10,579 nucleotides of DNA from positions 1 through 10,579 of the forward strand of contig WFPG01000262.1 of NCBI GenBank assembly GCA_015487755.1. The letters are read 5' to 3'. The number at the start of each line of letters is the position of its first letter. The stretch's first letter is position 1. The DNA is from Acidobacteriota bacterium. Lineage in GTDB: Bacteria > Acidobacteriota > Holophagae > Thermotomaculales > Thermotomaculaceae. A model generated the notes under the pieces. That model saw only the letters and a list, made by a program, of their open reading frames with translations. It did not search any database and had not been told where the DNA came from. This document shows, in pieces, positions 6,894-10,579 of this stretch. Made by a program: the position numbers and the translations under genes.

Positions 6894-9044
6894 ATGCTTA
6901 AAAAGTTTCTGTTAATCTTAACCGTTATCCTTGCGGTTAACCTGACCTATGCTGACGAAGGGATGTTTCCCTTAAACGAATTGAACCACATCAATTACAA
7001 AAAACTTAAAAAGATGGGGTTAAACCTCACCTATGACCAGATTAGAAAGGATATCTCAAAGGCTGTTGTCTCATTAGGGGGAGGAACAGGCTCATTTGTA
7101 TCAAAAGACGGGCTAATAATTACAAACCACCATGTTGCCTACAGAGCAATTCAGTTTAATTCAAGCGCAAAGCATAATTACATTAAAGAAGGCTTCTACG
7201 CAGACTCATTTGAAAAAGAACTGCCTGCACCGGGGTATTACGCTGAAATCATACTTGACATTGTTGATGTAACAAACAGGATTAAGTCAAAACTCAATGA
7301 CAAAATGAGCGACAAAGAGAGGTATCAAACTATTGAGAACGAGATTAAAAAGATTGAAAAGGAAACCGAAAGCAAGGAAAAGAATATAAGGGCCTCGGTA
7401 GTTGCCTTTTACGGCGGAAAACAGTATTTGCTTTTCAAAAAAATCAGGCTTCAGGACATAAGGCTTGTATATGCTCCGCCTGAGTCAATAGGTGCATTCG
7501 GCGGTGACATCGACAACTTTGAATGGCCAAGACACGACGGAGACTTCTCATTTTTAAGGGCTTACGTTGACAAAAACGGAAATCCCGCACCATATTCAAA
7601 AGACAATGTGCCCTATCACCCGAAACACTTTTTAAAGATTGCCTTCAAGCCTCTCAAAAAGGGAGACTTCACCTTTATTTTAGGCTTTCCCGGAAGGACA
7701 GACAGGTATATGACGGGAAAACAGATTGATTTGTTTTTAAACCAGTCAATTCCACTTAAACTTAAACTATTTAACGACATAATCAACATGATGGAACAAG
7801 AGGGAAAGAAAAACCCTGAACTTAACATTAAGGTTGCTTTCTGGGTAAAGGCGTTGAACAACACAAAAAAGTACTATGAAGGGGTTCAGGCAGGGCTTAA
7901 GAGAGACAAAGTGGTTGATAAGTTTTACAAAAGAGACAAAGAAATTGCAAAATGGATAAAAACGCAAAAAGGCCTTGCAAAGTATTCAAACGCAATACCT
8001 GAAATGAACAAAATAGTTGAACAGATTAACAAGATTGAAAAAACCTTAACAATTATGGGCTATTCAAACTTTGTGTCAACATTCGGCGCAGGGGCAAATA
8101 TAGGCAGATGGGCTGAAGAAAAGACAAAGAAAGACCTTGAAAGAGACCCGAGGTTTATGGACAGAAATATACCGAGGATTAAGAGAAGGCTTGTAACAAT
8201 GCAGAGGGACTTAATCCCCGAATTAGACAAAAAGATGCTTAAATACTTTATGAAACTGTTTGCCGACTTGCCTGAAAACGAAAGGCCTAAAACATTTGTG
8301 AAGTACTTCGGCAACGGGACAAAGGAAGAGTTGTATAAGAGAATAGATAAAACACTTGACGATTTTTACAAAACAACAAAGTTAACGGACAAAGACACAA
8401 GGCTTAAATACTTCAATATGTCAAAGGAACAACTTGAAAAGGTTAACGACAAACTCCTTCACTTTGCATGGGATTTTGCAGACGAGTTAAAGGAAAAACA
8501 GGACAATTTAAAAGGTTTAAGCGGCAAAGCAATTGTTGTTAAGCCTCAGGTAATTGAAGTTATAAACAAATTTACAGGCAAGGAACTTTACCCTGACGCA
8601 AACTCAACATTAAGGTTTACATACGGAAAGATATGCGGATACTCCCCGAGAGACGCCGTATGGTACGAGCCTTTTACAACATTGAAGGGCGCTATTGAAA
8701 AAGAAACGGGGAAAGAGCCGTTCGCAAACCCGAAAAAACTTATTGAACTTTACGAGAAAAAGGATTTCGGCAAATACTATGATAAAACATTAGGCGGAGT
8801 ACCCCTTGACTTTCTTACAGACAACGACACCACAGGCGGGAACTCAGGAAGCCCGACTTTAAACGGGAACGGAGAGATAATAGGGTTACTCTTTGACGGA
8901 AACTTTGAATCAATATCTTCCGATTACTACTTCAACCCTGCTTTAACAAGAAGCGTTGTTGTTGATTCAAGGTATATACTCTTTATACTTGACAAATTCT
9001 CAAACGCACAGCGTTTAATAAAAGAGTTGACAATAGTTAAATAA
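6894..9044 (+). CDS. Secreted S46-family dipeptidyl-peptidase (DPP7-like)
   Basis: The S46 family comprises periplasmic or surface chymotrypsin-fold exopeptidases that release dipeptides from peptide N-termini. The 716-aa length is typical (P. gingivalis DPP7/DPP11 are about 710-720). A signal peptide is clear: Lys3-Lys4, a hydrophobic core to ~18, then TYA-DEG with likely cleavage after Ala20. The triad is complete by motif and spacing: His80 in TNHHVAY, Asp217 in WPRHDGDFSF and Ser651 in GGNSGSP. An alpha-helical insert (~270-570) fills the region between Asp and Ser. The conserved DNF (207-209) and LNN (321-323) segments match the family's substrate N-terminus-binding sites, with Phe209 where Trp is common. 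Eighteen residues after Ser651 is Gly669; DPP11 enzymes have Arg at this place, so hydrophobic rather than acidic P1 preference is inferred. The usual Cys after the catalytic His is Val81. It is followed by a terminator and transcribed alone or with mfd. A role in peptide nutrition is likely. Confidence 0.93.
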   Translation: MLKKFLLILTVILAVNLTYADEGMFPLNELNHINYKKLKKMGLNLTYDQIRKDISKAVVSLGGGTGSFVSKDGLIITNHHVAYRAIQFNSSAKHNYIKEGFYADSFEKELPAPGYYAEIILDIVDVTNRIKSKLNDKMSDKERYQTIENEIKKIEKETESKEKNIRASVVAFYGGKQYLLFKKIRLQDIRLVYAPPESIGAFGGDIDNFEWPRHDGDFSFLRAYVDKNGNPAPYSKDNVPYHPKHFLKIAFKPLKKGDFTFILGFPGRTDRYMTGKQIDLFLNQSIPLKLKLFNDIINMMEQEGKKNPELNIKVAFWVKALNNTKKYYEGVQAGLKRDKVVDKFYKRDKEIAKWIKTQKGLAKYSNAIPEMNKIVEQINKIEKTLTIMGYSNFVSTFGAGANIGRWAEEKTKKDLERDPRFMDRNIPRIKRRLVTMQRDLIPELDKKMLKYFMKLFADLPENERPKTFVKYFGNGTKEELYKRIDKTLDDFYKTTKLTDKDTRLKYFNMSKEQLEKVNDKLLHFAWDFADELKEKQDNLKGLSGKAIVVKPQVIEVINKFTGKELYPDANSTLRFTYGKICGYSPRDAVWYEPFTTLKGAIEKETGKEPFANPKKLIELYEKKDFGKYYDKTLGGVPLDFLTDNDTTGGNSGSPTLNGNGEIIGLLFDGNFESISSDYYFNPALTRSVVVDSRYILFILDKFSNAQRLIKELTIVK

Positions 9045-9061
9045 CATTATTCAATTTAATG

Positions 9062-9089
9062 AAGGGGGAGCGAAATCTCCCCCTTTTTT
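9062..9089 (+). terminator. Intrinsic (rho-independent) terminator
   Basis: A perfect 9-bp stem pairs AAGGGGGAG (9062-9070) with CTCCCCCTT (9077-9085) across a 6-nt loop, CGAAAT, and is followed by a T-run to 9089. It sits 17 nt after the peptidase stop and ends that transcription unit. It is the only strong terminator in the window. Confidence 0.93.
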
Positions 9090-9110
9090 AAGCCTTTTTA
9101 AGAGGGAAAA

Positions 9111-9479
9111 ATGAGAAATAGGCCGAAGTACAATTTTTTCAAAAATTCAAAGTATGCACTTCAAGGGGTATGGGCTGCACTAAAACAGGAAAGGGCATTT
9201 CAGATTGAGGTTTTTCTTGCTATCATTATGACAATAACTCTATGGCTATTGCCTATTAAAATTCACTTTAAATTTATCCTTCAGGCTTCCCTGTTTATCC
9301 CCTTTATTGCCGAAATGTTCAACACTGCAGTTGAAAACACAGTGGATTTAGCCTGCAAAGAAATTCACCCTCTTGCAAAGTACGCAAAAGACACGGCAAG
9401 CGCAGGGGTATTCTTTAGCCTTGTTTTAACAGGCTTAATATGGCTGTTCACACTTCTAATCGCTTTTAACCTTGTTTAA
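9111..9479 (+). CDS. dgkA: DgkA-type integral membrane lipid kinase (diacylglycerol or undecaprenol kinase)
   Basis: This is a small trimeric membrane kinase of the PF01219 family, which phosphorylates diacylglycerol (recycling it to phosphatidic acid) or, in some lineages, undecaprenol. The 122-aa length matches E. coli DgkA (about 121). There is a short amphipathic N-terminus, then three membrane helices (~33-50, 53-75, 97-120). The signature region shows Glu68, Asn71 and Glu75 in AEMFNTAVENTVDL and Lys93-Asp94 in KYAKDTASAG. These match E. coli Glu69, Asn72, Glu76, Lys94 and Asp95 with a constant offset of one. The HPLAK segment resembles Gram-positive undecaprenol kinases as well, so the lipid substrate is left open. 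AGAGGG upstream (9101-9106) serves the ATG. It lies just after the terminator and runs directly into the permease gene, so the two are probably co-transcribed. A promoter for this pair was not recognised in the short gap. Confidence 0.92.
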   Translation: MRNRPKYNFFKNSKYALQGVWAALKQERAFQIEVFLAIIMTITLWLLPIKIHFKFILQASLFIPFIAEMFNTAVENTVDLACKEIHPLAKYAKDTASAGVFFSLVLTGLIWLFTLLIAFNLV

Positions 9480-9480
9480 C

Positions 9481-10344
9481 ATGAGCAATTTTTTCCTATT
9501 CTTAATTCCCACCATAATCTGGGGCTCAACATGGCTTGCTATTACATTTCAATTAACGGTAAACCCTCTTTACTCAATAATTTACAGGTTTCTTTTGGCA
9601 AGCGGGATACTGCTGTTTTACTCAATTATAAAAAAACTTCCCTTGAAATTCCCGCTAAAAACCCATAAAGACCTTTTTTTATTAGGTATTACCCTTTTCG
9701 GTTTTAACTACTTTTTCACATACACTGCCGAAAAAAACCTTACAAGCGGGCTTGTGGCATTATGCTTTTCAACAATGGTTATATTTAACTCTTTAAACGC
9801 AAGGGTATTTTTAAAACAGAAGATAAACTTTAAAGTTATTTTAGGGGGCATAATAGGGCTTATAGGGCTTGGAATTTTATTTAAAAACGACTTGGTTAAC
9901 TTTACCCTGTCTTCAAAAACAGGCAAGGGAATAATTTTTACCTTTTTAGGGGCTTACTGCGCCTCATTAGGAAACATTGTCTCGGCAAAGATACAAAAAG
10001 AAGGAATGCCTATAATCCAGTCAAACACATTCGGTATGCTTTACGGTGCCTTAACAATGCTTTTTATTGCCCTTATTAGCGGCATAATGCCTCAAATAGA
10101 TTTATCTTTCAGTTATCTAACTTCATTACTTTACCTTTCGGTTTTCGGCTCCGTCATTGCATTCGGAAGCTACCTTAAACTTTTAGGAAAAATAGGCCCT
10201 CAAAAAGCGGTTTACATAACCCTTTTAATTCCCATAGTGGCAATTGTGTTGTCAGCCTTATTTGAAAACCTTTCCTTACAGCCTCATTCAATAATCGGAA
10301 TTGCCGTCGTTTTAGCAGGCAACTACATTGCGTTGAAAAAATAA
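9481..10344 (+). CDS. EamA/DMT-family transporter
   Basis: This is a ten-helix permease of the drug/metabolite transporter superfamily (EamA, PF00892), whose members export amino acids, drugs or metabolites across the inner membrane. From ATG 9481 it has 287 aa, about the family norm (280-310). Two homologous halves of five helices each are visible. The first opens with the characteristic WGSTW segment (14-18), which begins such proteins. The second ends with a Pro-rich helix followed by the final GIAVVLAGNYIAL helix and a short Lys-Lys tail. The ATG lies 1 nt after the dgkA stop. The reading frame also offers a TTG at 9472, which would give 290 aa and an 8-nt overlap, but ATG is preferred. 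Neither start has a recognisable Shine-Dalgarno, so coupling to dgkA translation is likely. The substrate cannot be told from sequence. Confidence 0.88.
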   Translation: MSNFFLFLIPTIIWGSTWLAITFQLTVNPLYSIIYRFLLASGILLFYSIIKKLPLKFPLKTHKDLFLLGITLFGFNYFFTYTAEKNLTSGLVALCFSTMVIFNSLNARVFLKQKINFKVILGGIIGLIGLGILFKNDLVNFTLSSKTGKGIIFTFLGAYCASLGNIVSAKIQKEGMPIIQSNTFGMLYGALTMLFIALISGIMPQIDLSFSYLTSLLYLSVFGSVIAFGSYLKLLGKIGPQKAVYITLLIPIVAIVLSALFENLSLQPHSIIGIAVVLAGNYIALKK

Positions 10345-10347
10345 ATA

Positions 10348-10397
10348 GGTGAGCGGTGAAAAAGTAAAGAGTGAATGGTAAATTAGAAATTTTGAAT
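10348..10397 (+). repeat. Degenerate 7-bp-period tandem repeat
   Basis: Directly after the permease stop, successive heptamers can be lined up: GGTGAGC, GGTGAAA, (A), AGTAAAG, AGTGAAT, GGTAAAT, TAGAAAT, TTTGAAT, with a one-base insertion after the second unit. The core is roughly NGTRAAN and identity fades along the array. It is purine-rich with almost no C. This looks like an eroded heptanucleotide satellite rather than coding DNA. Confidence 0.55.
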
Positions 10398-10412
10398 GAA
10401 AGATAGAGATTG

Positions 10413-10428
10413 AGGAAGGTTTCCTTTT
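10413..10428 (+). terminator. Weak terminator-like hairpin after the permease gene
   Basis: AGGAA (10413-10417) pairs with TTCCT (10421-10425) across a 3-nt loop, and TTT follows. The 5-bp stem and short T-run make a poor intrinsic terminator, but it is the only such structure between the permease gene and the structured repeat further on. Confidence 0.3.
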
Positions 10429-10457
10429 GATTGGAGATGATGAATTAGAAATGATGT

Positions 10458-10466
10458 TGCTATAAA
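10458..10466 (+). promoter_or_regulatory. Possible extended -10 promoter element
   Basis: TG at 10458-10459, one spacer base and TATAAA at 10461-10466 form an extended -10 (TGN-TATAAA). No clear -35 hexamer is present 16-18 nt upstream. If used, transcription would start near 10473 and give a leader of about 105 nt containing the paired hairpins before the Shine-Dalgarno at the window edge. Confidence 0.35.
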
Positions 10467-10483
10467 CAAAGTCAAGCCCCCCG

Positions 10484-10558
10484 CGGCCTAATCTCCGAGG
10501 TCTATGCCTCAATTTTTCATTTACGAGGTCTGCGCCTCACTTTTGATAAAATAGGCCG
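10484..10558 (+). repeat. Paired hairpins enclosed by an inverted repeat (possible structured leader RNA or dispersed repeat)
   Basis: The outer arms CGGCCTA (10484-10490) and TAGGCCG (10552-10558) are perfectly complementary. Between them lie two near-identical units 28 nt apart, starting at 10496 and 10524, with 3 differences in about 21 bases. Each forms a small hairpin GAGG-(6-nt loop)-CCTC (10497-10510 and 10525-10538) followed by A and a T-rich stretch. The two units differ in the loop (tctatg against tctgcg), which keeps the stems intact. The fold would be a three-way junction closed by a 7-bp helix. No known riboswitch consensus was recognised. Confidence 0.55.
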
Positions 10559-10573
10559 TAAGAAATCTCTAAC

Positions 10574-10579
10574 AAGGAG
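10574..10579 (+). promoter_or_regulatory. Shine-Dalgarno at the window edge
   Basis: The last six bases are AAGGAG, a good ribosome-binding site. It implies a + strand gene whose start codon lies within about 5-12 nt beyond the window, making the preceding structured segment a candidate 5' leader. Confidence 0.5.

Larger units (their letters stand above)
10345..10579. other. Intergenic region without a convincing gene
   Basis: This 235-nt stretch follows the permease gene and shifts in composition. The first ~120 nt are purine-rich and repeat-like, the last ~110 nt are structured with a local C/G-rich block (CCCCCCGCGGCC near 10477-10488). No open frame with a start, ribosome site and family resemblance was found on either strand. 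The features within it (heptamer array, weak hairpin, extended -10, paired hairpins, final Shine-Dalgarno) are listed separately. Confidence 0.6.

Noticed and set aside
10444..10475. TTGACT on the - strand (10475-10470) as a reverse promoter
   Set aside because: No -10 hexamer occurs at 16-18 nt spacing (the nearest TCTAAT is about 20 nt away), and there is no - strand gene for it to serve.
10312..10512. 66-aa open frame on the - strand overlapping the permease 3' end
   Set aside because: It overlaps the permease gene, has a low-complexity Ser/Phe/Arg-rich translation from repeat-like DNA, lacks a convincing ribosome site and resembles no family.
10473..10579. Integron attC-like or CRISPR-like array
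   Set aside because: Only two units are present, with no spacer-sized unique segments of constant length, and the ends do not fit the RYYYAAC/GTTRRRY core sites.

Overview
The window looks like chromosomal DNA from a diderm bacterium with fairly low GC (about 40% by eye). The coding is dense and all on the + strand. Arginine codons are mostly AGA/AGG, lysine is abundant and short tight operons dominate, which recalls thermophilic or deep-branching lineages. A signal-peptide-bearing S46 peptidase and a DgkA-type lipid kinase point to an organism with a periplasm. The phylum cannot be fixed from the sequence alone; Acidobacteriota-like or similar diderm lineages are only a guess.

Region 1 (17-6842) is a tightly packed five-gene unit: ftsK (DNA translocase), a small membrane-anchored zinc-ribbon protein, a class II (zinc) aldolase, a bacterial microcompartment (BMC-H) shell protein very like EutM/PduA, and mfd (transcription-repair coupling factor). 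Gaps are +1, -4 (ATGA overlap), +4 and +6 nt, so co-transcription is likely. The striking point is an aldolase/shell-protein pair inserted between two DNA-maintenance genes. The aldolase has a C-terminal amphipathic helix that looks like a microcompartment encapsulation peptide. No vertex protein, aldehyde dehydrogenase or other shell paralog is present here, so any full compartment must be completed from elsewhere in the genome.

Region 2 (6843-9089) is a monocistron-like unit: a candidate -10 box, a good Shine-Dalgarno, a secreted S46 dipeptidyl-peptidase with a complete His/Asp/Ser triad, and a strong intrinsic terminator.

Region 3 (9111-10344) holds a small DgkA-type membrane kinase, followed without a gap by an EamA/DMT-family permease.

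Region 4 (10345-10579) has no convincing gene. It starts with a decaying 7-bp-period tandem repeat and a weak hairpin. It then has a possible extended -10 promoter and a pair of near-identical small hairpins 28 nt apart, enclosed by a 7-bp inverted repeat. The window ends on an AAGGAG Shine-Dalgarno, so another + strand gene probably begins just past the edge and the structured segment could be its leader RNA.
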